Origin: 66-474 sp040388785
Lineage (GTDB): Bacteria; Pseudomonadota; Gammaproteobacteria; Xanthomonadales; Rhodanobacteraceae
Direction of reading: 5' to 3'
DNA: 64,000 nucleotides
Assembly (NCBI GenBank): GCA_040388785.1
Contig: JAZKBD010000005.1
Location: 30,084-94,083, forward strand
The notes under the pieces were generated by a model. The model did no database searches and had not been told where the DNA came from. It saw nothing but the letters and a program-made list of their open reading frames with translations. A program made the translations under genes and the position numbers. This document shows, piece after piece, positions 54,303 through 61,066 of this stretch. Every line of letters starts with the position of its first letter. Position 1 is the first letter of the stretch.

Positions 54303-55751
54303 ATGGAAAACCTCACGCTCGCCAATCTGGTCGACGGTGAACTGCGCGAGCCCGGCACGGGTGCGTATCTCGACGTATTCGAGCCGGCGGCCGGCAAGGT
54401 TTATGCGCGCTGTCCGGATTCCGATGCGGACGACGTGGAAGCCGCGGTCGCCGCGGCCGGACGCGCGGCGCCGGCGTGGGCGGCGTTGCCGGCAGGTGAA
54501 CGCGCGAAGCATCTGCATCGGCTCGCGGATGCGATCGAAGCGCGACTCGACGAACTGGCGCGCGAGGAATCCCGCGACAGCGGCAAGCCGGTGAAACTCG
54601 CGCGCAGCGTGGACATTCCGCGCGCGGTCGCGAACCTGCGTTTTTTCGCCGAGGCGATCACGCAATGGCCGGGCGAATCGCATGTCGATGCACGCGCGAT
54701 CAACATCACGTTGCGCCAGCCGCTGGGCGTGGTTGGCTGCATCTCGCCGTGGAACCTGCCGCTTTATCTCTTCACCTGGAAAATCGCGCCCGCGTTGGCG
54801 GCCGGCAACACGGTCGTAGCCAAACCTTCCGAGATCACGCCATTCACTGCGTTCCGGCTGTCCGAATTCGCGATCGAATGCGGCTTGCCGCCGGGCGTGC
54901 TGAACATCGTCCACGGCTTGGGGCCGAAAGTCGGCCAGGCGATCGTCGAGCATCCGAAGGTCAAGGCGGTGTCGTTCACGGGTTCGACGCGCACCGGCGC
55001 GTTCATCGCGGAAGCCGCGGCGAAGCAATTCAAGAAGGTATCGCTGGAAATGGGCGGCAAGAATCCCGCCATCGTGTTCGCAGACACCGATCTGAACGAT
55101 GCGAACCTCGACACCATCGTGCGCTCGGGTTTCTCCAACCAGGGCGAAATCTGCCTGTGCGGATCGCGACTGCTGGTCGAACGCTCGATCCATGATGATT
55201 TCAAGCGGCGCTATCTCGAAAAGGTGAATGCGCTGCGCGTCAGCGATCCGAACGACGCCACCAGCGACCTCGGCGCGCTGGTATCGAAGCCGCATTTCGA
55301 AAAAGTGATGGGCTGCATCGAACGCGCAAGGCAGGAAGGCGGCAAGGTATTGACCGGCGGCAACGCCGTGAATCCCGGCGGCCGCTGCGCCGACGGCTGG
55401 TTCGTCGCACCCACGGTGATCGAAGGGCTGTCGCAGGATTGCGCCACCAATCGCGAGGAAATCTTCGGGCCGGTGGTGACGCTGATTCCTTTCGATTCGG
55501 AAGACGAAGCGATCGCGATCGCCAATGGCACCGATTACGGTCTCGCCGCATCGCTGTGGACGCGCGATCTCGCGCGCGCGCATCGCGTGGCGGAACGCAT
55601 CGACTTCGGCATCGTCTGGGTGAATTGCTGGATGCTGCGCGACCTGCGCACGCCGTTCGGCGGCGTCAAGCATTCCGGCATGGGCCGCGAAGGCGGGGCC
55701 GACGCATTGCGGTTTTTCACCGAGCCAAAGAATGTTTGCATAGCAAGGTAA
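54303..55751 (+). CDS. Aldehyde dehydrogenase, aminomuconate-semialdehyde type
   Basis: A 482-residue NAD-dependent ALDH. The catalytic glutamate is in LEMGGKNPA and the nucleophilic cysteine in NQGEICLCGSR, where the C-L-C arrangement and length match 2-aminomuconate/2-hydroxymuconate 6-semialdehyde dehydrogenases. The nearby RidA-type deaminase at 58063 would act on its product, so a role in the lower kynurenine pathway from tryptophan is likely. The two genes are separated by a carbonic anhydrase gene and a secreted-protein gene, so the locus is not a compact operon. Confidence 0.85.
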   Translation: MENLTLANLVDGELREPGTGAYLDVFEPAAGKVYARCPDSDADDVEAAVAAAGRAAPAWAALPAGERAKHLHRLADAIEARLDELAREESRDSGKPVKLARSVDIPRAVANLRFFAEAITQWPGESHVDARAINITLRQPLGVVGCISPWNLPLYLFTWKIAPALAAGNTVVAKPSEITPFTAFRLSEFAIECGLPPGVLNIVHGLGPKVGQAIVEHPKVKAVSFTGSTRTGAFIAEAAAKQFKKVSLEMGGKNPAIVFADTDLNDANLDTIVRSGFSNQGEICLCGSRLLVERSIHDDFKRRYLEKVNALRVSDPNDATSDLGALVSKPHFEKVMGCIERARQEGGKVLTGGNAVNPGGRCADGWFVAPTVIEGLSQDCATNREEIFGPVVTLIPFDSEDEAIAIANGTDYGLAASLWTRDLARAHRVAERIDFGIVWVNCWMLRDLRTPFGGVKHSGMGREGGADALRFFTEPKNVCIAR

Positions 55752-55888
55752 GACGCTCGCTGCGCTCGCTGGAAGTCACGCCTGCGGCGCTGCAAAGAGT
55801 CAGTGGAAGCCCGCCGAACCAGACTCGTACCGCCGCTTTTCCCTTTACCCTTTGCAGGCGGCGCAGCCGCCGACTTACTGGACCCCCA

Positions 55889-56542
55889 ATGCCATCACCA
55901 CGGGAATTGCTCGAGAACAATCGTCGCTGGTCGGAAGCGATCCGCGCGCAGGATCCCGGCTTCTTCGAGCGGCTTTCCAAGCAGCAGACACCGAGGTTCC
56001 TGTGGATCGGCTGCTCGGATTCGCGCGTGCCGGCCAACCAAATCCTCGGCATCGATCCCGGCGAGGTATTCGTGCACCGGAACATCTCCAACCTGGTGCT
56101 GCACTCGGACATGAATTGCCTGTCGGTGATGCAGTTCGCGGTGGACGTGCTGAAGGTCGAGCACATCATGATCACCGGCCATTACGGCTGTGGCGGCGTC
56201 GGCGCGGCCCTGAAGGGCGATCGGCTGGGCCTCGTCGACAACTGGCTGCGTTACATCGGCGACACGCTGGGACGGCATCGATCCGAAATCGACGCGCTGC
56301 CGGAAGGCCGCCGCCACGATCGCCTGTGCGAACTCAACGTGATCGAACAGGTCGCGAACGCCTGCCAGACCACCATCGTGCGCGATGCGTGGGATCGCGG
56401 CCAGCCACTGACCGTGCACGGCTGGTGCTATGGTTTGTCCGACGGCTGCATCCACGATCTCGGAATGAAGGTCGCGCGGTTCGACGCGCTCGGGCCGGCG
56501 TACGAGAATGCGCTGGCGCGGCGGGAACCGGCGGCCGTCTGA
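55889..56542 (+). CDS. can: Beta-class carbonic anhydrase
   Basis: A 217-residue enzyme that interconverts carbon dioxide and bicarbonate. Zinc ligands C42, D44 (CSDSR), H98 and C101 (HYGCGG) fall at exactly the numbers of E. coli Can, with R46 paired to D44. No signal peptide, so cytoplasmic. Kynurenine degradation releases carbon dioxide, but a housekeeping role in supplying bicarbonate is enough to explain it. The 137 bp upstream hold no gene. Confidence 0.95.
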   Translation: MPSPRELLENNRRWSEAIRAQDPGFFERLSKQQTPRFLWIGCSDSRVPANQILGIDPGEVFVHRNISNLVLHSDMNCLSVMQFAVDVLKVEHIMITGHYGCGGVGAALKGDRLGLVDNWLRYIGDTLGRHRSEIDALPEGRRHDRLCELNVIEQVANACQTTIVRDAWDRGQPLTVHGWCYGLSDGCIHDLGMKVARFDALGPAYENALARREPAAV

Positions 56543-56623
56543 ACGTTTCGATGCGGATCGAAGCATCGAGGTTGTCGTTGACGTAGCGTTTGCCATCGCC
56601 CACGCACACGGTCGCATGAACCC

Positions 56624-58066
56624 ATGAAGAACCTGCGCACGATCTGCCTCATGTTGCTGCTGGCCGGCCTCGCGTCCACGGCGTCTGCGCAGATTCCATC
56701 GGTGTGGCGCGACCAGCAGATCGAGGCGATGAACAAGTCGGACGCGATCATGAAACGCGCGCACGACCGCAAGGACCTGCTGGCGCAGTACCAGGTGCTG
56801 CGCCGTGCCTACGCGTCGGACGGCAAGCCCGCGTTCCGCGCGATTTTCGGACAGTATCTGTCGTGGTACCAGAGCTTCATCGGCGACTACAAGGACGCCG
56901 AGCTGGGCTTTTCCATCGAGCAGAAGCCGCTCGCCGACGACAATCCTTCGCCGCTGACGCAACCCGGCTGGCATGCCGTGCCAGCGCTGGATTACATCCC
57001 GCAACTGGCGAAGAACTACCGCGTGGTGTTCCTCAACGAAGCGCACAACATCGCGTTGACCCGCACCCTCACGGTTCGCCTGCTGAAGCCGCTGCGTGAG
57101 GAAGGCTTCAACGTGTTCGCGGTGGAAACCCTGTACCCGGCCGACATCTCGGCACTGAACAAGCGCGGCTATCCGATCGCCGACAGCGGCTTCTACACCC
57201 GCGAACCGATCTACGCGGAAATGGTTCGCACCGCGTTGAAGCTGGGCTACAGGGTGATCGCGTACGAAGCCGACGCAGACCACACCGGCGACGCCCGCGA
57301 AGCGCAGCAGGCGGAAAACCTCTGGAAGATATTGAAGGCCGACCCGAACGCGAAAATCGTGGTCAACGCAGGCTACGCGCACATACAGAAGGCGGGCCGG
57401 TTCCTCGGCGCGGAATCGATGGCCGAGCACTTCGTCAAGGATTCCGGCATCACGCCGCTGTCAATCGAACAGACGATCCTGATTCCGCACCAGGACTCCG
57501 GGATGGACCATCCCGATTACCGTCCGATCGTCGACAGCCTGCATTCCGCGCAGCCGATGATCTTCATCAACAAGGATGCCAAGCCCTGGTCGGTGCGCCC
57601 CGGTTACGACGCCAGCGTGATTTTCCCTGAAGAACATTTCATGTCCGACCGGCCGACCTGGCTAGGCCTGTGGGGCGCGCGCGTGCCTTTCAGCGTCGAC
57701 GGCAACGTGTGCCAGCGGCATTGGCCCTGCATGGTCGCGGCGCGCTACGCCGATGAAGGCGACGACGCGATTCCCGCGGACCGCATGGTGCTTGACCCGA
57801 TACCGCTGACCACCATCAATGACATCAAGATCACACAAGGCGATTACAGCATTCCGACCGGGCAGTTGTACCTGCGTCCCGGCCAGCGCTACCGGCTCAC
57901 GATCACCGATGAACGCGGCCAGCGAATCGGCAGCCAGGTGATCACCGTCAACGCGCCCAACGAATCCCTGACGAGCTTGCCGCAGGAGCCGTCGACTTCC
58001 CAAACCTGCAGCCACGGCGTGGCCGGACAATCGACCCGCGGGATCAAACCGTGCCAGAGCCGATGA
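56624..58066 (+). CDS. Exported DUF399/ChaN-like protein
   Basis: A 480-residue protein with a signal peptide (ASTASAQIPS). The centre contains YRVVFLNEAHNIALTRTLTVRLLKPL, resembling the GExH-type motif of ChaN/EreA-like folds, followed by FAVETLYPAD, VIAYEAD and NAGYAHIQKAGRFLG. These suggest an alpha/beta domain that binds heme or metal in ChaN relatives. The C-terminal 130 residues appear to be a separate beta-domain. Its stop overlaps the next start by four bases, so it is co-translated with the RidA-type deaminase. Function unproven. Confidence 0.6.
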   Translation: MKNLRTICLMLLLAGLASTASAQIPSVWRDQQIEAMNKSDAIMKRAHDRKDLLAQYQVLRRAYASDGKPAFRAIFGQYLSWYQSFIGDYKDAELGFSIEQKPLADDNPSPLTQPGWHAVPALDYIPQLAKNYRVVFLNEAHNIALTRTLTVRLLKPLREEGFNVFAVETLYPADISALNKRGYPIADSGFYTREPIYAEMVRTALKLGYRVIAYEADADHTGDAREAQQAENLWKILKADPNAKIVVNAGYAHIQKAGRFLGAESMAEHFVKDSGITPLSIEQTILIPHQDSGMDHPDYRPIVDSLHSAQPMIFINKDAKPWSVRPGYDASVIFPEEHFMSDRPTWLGLWGARVPFSVDGNVCQRHWPCMVAARYADEGDDAIPADRMVLDPIPLTTINDIKITQGDYSIPTGQLYLRPGQRYRLTITDERGQRIGSQVITVNAPNESLTSLPQEPSTSQTCSHGVAGQSTRGIKPCQSR

Positions 58067-58488
58067 ACGACAGTACCTCGACCGATTCCGCGCCCGCGCC
58101 GGTCGGCGCGTATCCGCACGCGTGCCGCGTCGACGATCTGCTGTTCCTCTCGGGCATCGGTCCGCGCACGCCCGGCAGCGACGAGATCCCCGGCAACGTC
58201 TTCAATCCGCGCGGCACGCTGGTCGCCCACGACATCGCGGCGCAAACGCGACAGGTGTTCGCGAACGTGCGCGCGGTGCTGGAAGCCGCGGGCGCGCACT
58301 GGGAGGATCTCGTCGACGTGACGGTATTCCTCACCGACATGGCGCTGGATTTCAAGACCTATAACGCCGTGTGGACCGAATACTTCCCCGATCCGACCAG
58401 CGCACCGTGCCGCACCACGCTCGGCATCACCGCCTTGCCGACGCCGATCGCGATCGAATTGAAGTGCATCGCGCGGCTGCGCCGCTGA
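58063..58488 (+). CDS. RidA-family deaminase, probable 2-aminomuconate deaminase
   Basis: A 141-residue RidA/YjgF protein. Family motifs are VGAYPHACRVDDLLFLSGIGP, NVRAVLEAAGAHWEDLVDVTVFL and the catalytic-type arginine in APCRTTLGI. The extended GIGPRTPGSDEIPGN segment fits the 2-aminomuconate deaminase branch (NbaF/AmnD), which acts just after the aldehyde dehydrogenase at 54303. The ATG at 58063 overlaps the preceding stop; a GTG 12 bases earlier is possible. A generic imine deaminase is the alternative. Confidence 0.8.
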   Translation: MNDSTSTDSAPAPVGAYPHACRVDDLLFLSGIGPRTPGSDEIPGNVFNPRGTLVAHDIAAQTRQVFANVRAVLEAAGAHWEDLVDVTVFLTDMALDFKTYNAVWTEYFPDPTSAPCRTTLGITALPTPIAIELKCIARLRR

Positions 58489-58497
58489 CGCCTCACA

Positions 58498-58656
58498 TCA
58501 GTCCAGCGCGATTTCGAACACCGCCATCAACACGCCGACCACCATCGCCGCCACCGCGGCGAGGAACCAGCGCACCGTGACGCAATACACGCGGGGCTGC
58601 ACGTCTTCCAGCCGCAGCGCGCGAAACAGCGCGACCAATTGCAACAGGACGGACAT
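58498..58656 (-). CDS. Small single-helix membrane protein
   Basis: A 52-residue frame (MSVLLQLVALFRALRLEDVQPRV, then one strong helix WFLAAVAAMVVGVLMAVFEIAL). It occupies the gap between convergent RidA-type gene end and the ArsR promoter region. No good ribosome-binding site is visible, so the call rests on its composition and position. Function unknown. Confidence 0.4.
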   Translation of the reverse strand: MSVLLQLVALFRALRLEDVQPRVYCVTVRWFLAAVAAMVVGVLMAVFEIALD

Positions 58657-58760
58657 CGTCACGCGCAGCGGGTTCGTTCATGGCCCGCATCCCTGAAGCA
58701 GCACCGCGGCAGACTACCCGATCACGGCGCCGGCACACGTCCCCACTTGATGTTTTCAAT

Positions 58761-58794
58761 GGTTAGTTTACACTAACCGTTAGTGAAAACTAAC
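58761..58794 (+). promoter_or_regulatory. Tandem palindromic operators at the ArsR start codon
   Basis: Two inverted repeats share one design: GGTTAGT-TTAC-ACTAACC (58761-58778) and GTTAGT-GAAA-ACTAAC (58779-58794), centred 17 bp apart. The GTG start of the ArsR gene at 58783 lies inside the second. They are almost certainly the autoregulatory sites. Confidence 0.75.
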
Positions 58795-59106
58795 CTTAAA
58801 ATCCGCGTGCAGGCGTTGGGCGATCCCACCCGCATGGCGATCTTCGAGCGCCTCGAGCGCGGGCCGCTCCCGGTCGGCGAAATCGCACGCGGGCTGCCCG
58901 TCACGCGCCCGGCCGTGTCCCAGCATCTGAAGGTGCTCAAGGACGTCGGCCTGGTGACCAGCCAGCGCGCGGCCAATCGCCAGATCTACCGGATCGATGC
59001 GGATGGCGTCGCCGGGTTGCGCGACTACTTCGACCGGTTCTGGAAGGAATCCCTGCAGTCGTTCAAACACGCCGCGGAAAAATCCTTCAAGGAGAAATCG
59101 CGATGA
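58783..59106 (+). CDS. ArsR-family repressor
   Basis: A 107-residue winged-helix repressor (IRVQALGDPTRMAIFERLERGPLPVGEIA, VTRPAVSQHLKVLKDVGLV). No metal-binding cysteines are present, so it belongs to the non-metal subgroup that pairs with SRPBCC proteins. The start is GTG 58783 with no ribosome-binding site, lying within its own operator, so a leaderless or nearly leaderless message is likely. It overlaps the SRPBCC gene by four bases. Confidence 0.9.
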   Translation: MKTNLKIRVQALGDPTRMAIFERLERGPLPVGEIARGLPVTRPAVSQHLKVLKDVGLVTSQRAANRQIYRIDADGVAGLRDYFDRFWKESLQSFKHAAEKSFKEKSR

Positions 59107-59579
59107 ACGAGCTCGCCACCATCCCGTCCGTGCGCCACACGATCGTCGTGGAAGCGCCGCGCGAGCACGCGTTCGAGGTGTTCACGCGCGGCATCGACAC
59201 GTGGTGGTTTCGCGACCATTCGATCGGCACGGAACAGCTGAAGGAAGTCGTGATGGAGCCGCGCGAAGGTGGCCGCGTGTTCGAGCGCGGCATTCATGGC
59301 GCGGAATGCGATTGGGGCCGCGTGCTGATCTGGGAGCCGCCCACGCGCATGGTGGTCGCGTGGCAGATCGGCGGCGACTGGCAATTCGATCCGGATCTTT
59401 CGCACGCCAGCGAATACGAGGTGCGTTTCATCGAAGAAGCCCCGGCGCGCACTCGCGTGGAATTCGAGCATCGCCAGTTCGAGCGCCACGGCGAAGCGGG
59501 CGGGAATATCCGCGACAGCGTCGAAAAGGGCTGGCCGAAGCTGCTGGCCGCGTACGCGGTCGCCGCGAAGGCGACCTGA
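59103..59579 (+). CDS. SRPBCC (AHSA1/CalC-type) lipid-binding-fold protein
   Basis: A 158-residue START/SRPBCC protein (TIVVEAPREHAFEVFTRGIDTWW, then a long C-terminal helix IRDSVEKGWPKLLAAYAVAAKA). The hydrophobic cavity of this fold binds small ligands. ArsR plus SRPBCC pairs are widespread, and the SRPBCC protein may sense or modify the compound that releases the repressor. It is translated with the ArsR gene by overlap. Confidence 0.88.
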   Translation: MNELATIPSVRHTIVVEAPREHAFEVFTRGIDTWWFRDHSIGTEQLKEVVMEPREGGRVFERGIHGAECDWGRVLIWEPPTRMVVAWQIGGDWQFDPDLSHASEYEVRFIEEAPARTRVEFEHRQFERHGEAGGNIRDSVEKGWPKLLAAYAVAAKAT

Positions 59580-59631
59580 GCAGCTTGGGCAATGAATGGT
59601 TCGTGCGGGACTTTCCCGGAGGAGATCACCC

Positions 59632-60057
59632 ATGCTTCGCAAGTTCATTTCGGCACTGCTCGCGTTGACCGGTTTGTTGATCGGCCTCGGCGCTTTCGGT
59701 CACAGCTTCATGGGCCGAAAGTCACTCGACATCGGGCTCGCTGGATTGCCCATCGACGGGCACACCGACAAGCTGATCTACCTCGTTTGGTATTTCTGCG
59801 GCGGTTGCATGCTGGTGTTCGGCGTGCTGGTGATCTGGAGCGCCTGGCGTGCCATGCGCGGCGCAAGGGGCGCACTTTTCGCGTCCAGCCTGGTCGGCAT
59901 TTTCTACCTGCTCGCGGGCGTGGTTTCGCTCGCCTACATGCGTGAACCCTTCTGGGGCGTATTCGTGGTGCTGGGCGGACTCGCATTGAGCCTGTCAGCG
60001 CTGCTCGGCTTCGCCTCGGTCGGGCAGCGCGCAACGCGGATCGATCAGCCCGCGTAA
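59632..60057 (+). CDS. Four-helix inner-membrane protein
   Basis: A 141-residue protein with four membrane helices (about 5-25, 45-70, 80-100 and 107-127). GGAGGAG lies before its ATG. It is the third gene of the ArsR operon, 52 bp after the SRPBCC gene. The general appearance is DoxX/DUF4345-like, but no conserved motif confirms this. Its end overlaps the convergent hutG stop by 13 bp. A transporter or quinone-linked function is possible; unknown. Confidence 0.7.
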   Translation: MLRKFISALLALTGLLIGLGAFGHSFMGRKSLDIGLAGLPIDGHTDKLIYLVWYFCGGCMLVFGVLVIWSAWRAMRGARGALFASSLVGIFYLLAGVVSLAYMREPFWGVFVVLGGLALSLSALLGFASVGQRATRIDQPA

Positions 60058-60845
60058 TCCAGACAGGTTTCCAGCAGCGCGCGGATCACCGCCTGCACCG
60101 GCATTGCGCGCTCGGGCAGGTATTCGAAACTGTCCTCGTCCATGTAGGTGTGCTGGGCCAGTTCCAGCTGCACGGCTTCGACACCCGTTTCCGGACGGCC
60201 GTAGTTGCGCGTGATGTAGCCGCCCTTAAAGCGGCCGTTGGCGACATGGCTGTAATAGCCGTCGCTGCCCACCGCGCGTTCGCGCAACACGCCGATCAGG
60301 GCCGCCTGCAAGGATGGCGAACAACTCGCGCCATCCCCGGTGCCGAGGTTGAAATCCGGCAGCTGGCCGTCGAAGAACATCGGCACCCGGCTCCTGATGG
60401 AATGCCCGTCCCACAACACCACGCGCGGATGCCGCGCGCGCATGCGCTTGAGTTCAGCCGCTAGCGCTTCGTGGTAGGGCTCCCAATACATCGCCTTGCG
60501 CAGCGCGATTTCCTTGTCGCCGGGTTCGTCGCCGGGTGCATAGATCGGCTCCCCCGCGAAGGTCGTGACCGGCACCAGCGCGGTTTCGGCGCGTCCCGGG
60601 TACAGCTTGTGTCCCTCGGGATCGCGGTTGAGGTCGGCCACGTACCGTGACCAGTGCGGCGTGATCACCGACGCGCCCAGTTCGTGCGCGAACGCGTACA
60701 GCTTGCCCACGTGCCAATCCGTGTCCGGCACCCGTTTTCCCGCGGTGCTGGCGCGCGCCTCGATGGCCGCCGGCAACGCGCTGCCATCGTGCGGCAGGCT
60801 GACCAGCAACGGAGCTGTTCCCTCGTGTAGCGTGAAGTCCGGCAT
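60045..60845 (-). CDS. hutG: N-formylglutamate deformylase
   Basis: A 266-residue amidohydrolase of the FGase (HutG type II) family, which releases formate from N-formylglutamate in the last step of one histidine-degradation route. Motifs are PLLVSLPHDGSALP near the start, VADLNRDPEG, LWDGHSIRSRVPMF and the late VEAVQLELAQHTYMDE with metal-binding residues. The other hut genes are not adjacent, only a hutD-like gene 20 kb away, so the pathway is dispersed. Confidence 0.9.
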   Translation of the reverse strand: MPDFTLHEGTAPLLVSLPHDGSALPAAIEARASTAGKRVPDTDWHVGKLYAFAHELGASVITPHWSRYVADLNRDPEGHKLYPGRAETALVPVTTFAGEPIYAPGDEPGDKEIALRKAMYWEPYHEALAAELKRMRARHPRVVLWDGHSIRSRVPMFFDGQLPDFNLGTGDGASCSPSLQAALIGVLRERAVGSDGYYSHVANGRFKGGYITRNYGRPETGVEAVQLELAQHTYMDEDSFEYLPERAMPVQAVIRALLETCLDYAG

Positions 60846-60869
60846 GACCGGATTTTACCCTTGCGCGGG

Positions 60870-60982
60870 TGCGAAGCGGCTGTTGTGAAAACAAGGTCAT
60901 GGATGGCCAAGGTGGTGCTCCATGACTTGAAGTCCTCGGGCGCACGGTGGTCCCGGCGAGGCAGCGATCAGGGACGATCGCA
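60870..60982 (+). repeat. Dispersed 115-bp intergenic repeat, copy B
   Basis: Reads GCGAAGCGGCTGTTGTGAAAAC, CATGGATGGCC and ends GCAGCGATCAGGGACGATCGCA, matching copies A and C at both ends. It lies between divergent hutG and the GH17-GT2 gene and probably contributes to its leader. Confidence 0.8.
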
Positions 60983-61066
60983 CAGATAATCAATTTTCAA
61001 AATCTTCAGGCCTGCACCTTTAACCTTGCGCGGTTTTCAGCCGCATCGATCGACCGGGAATCCCTT

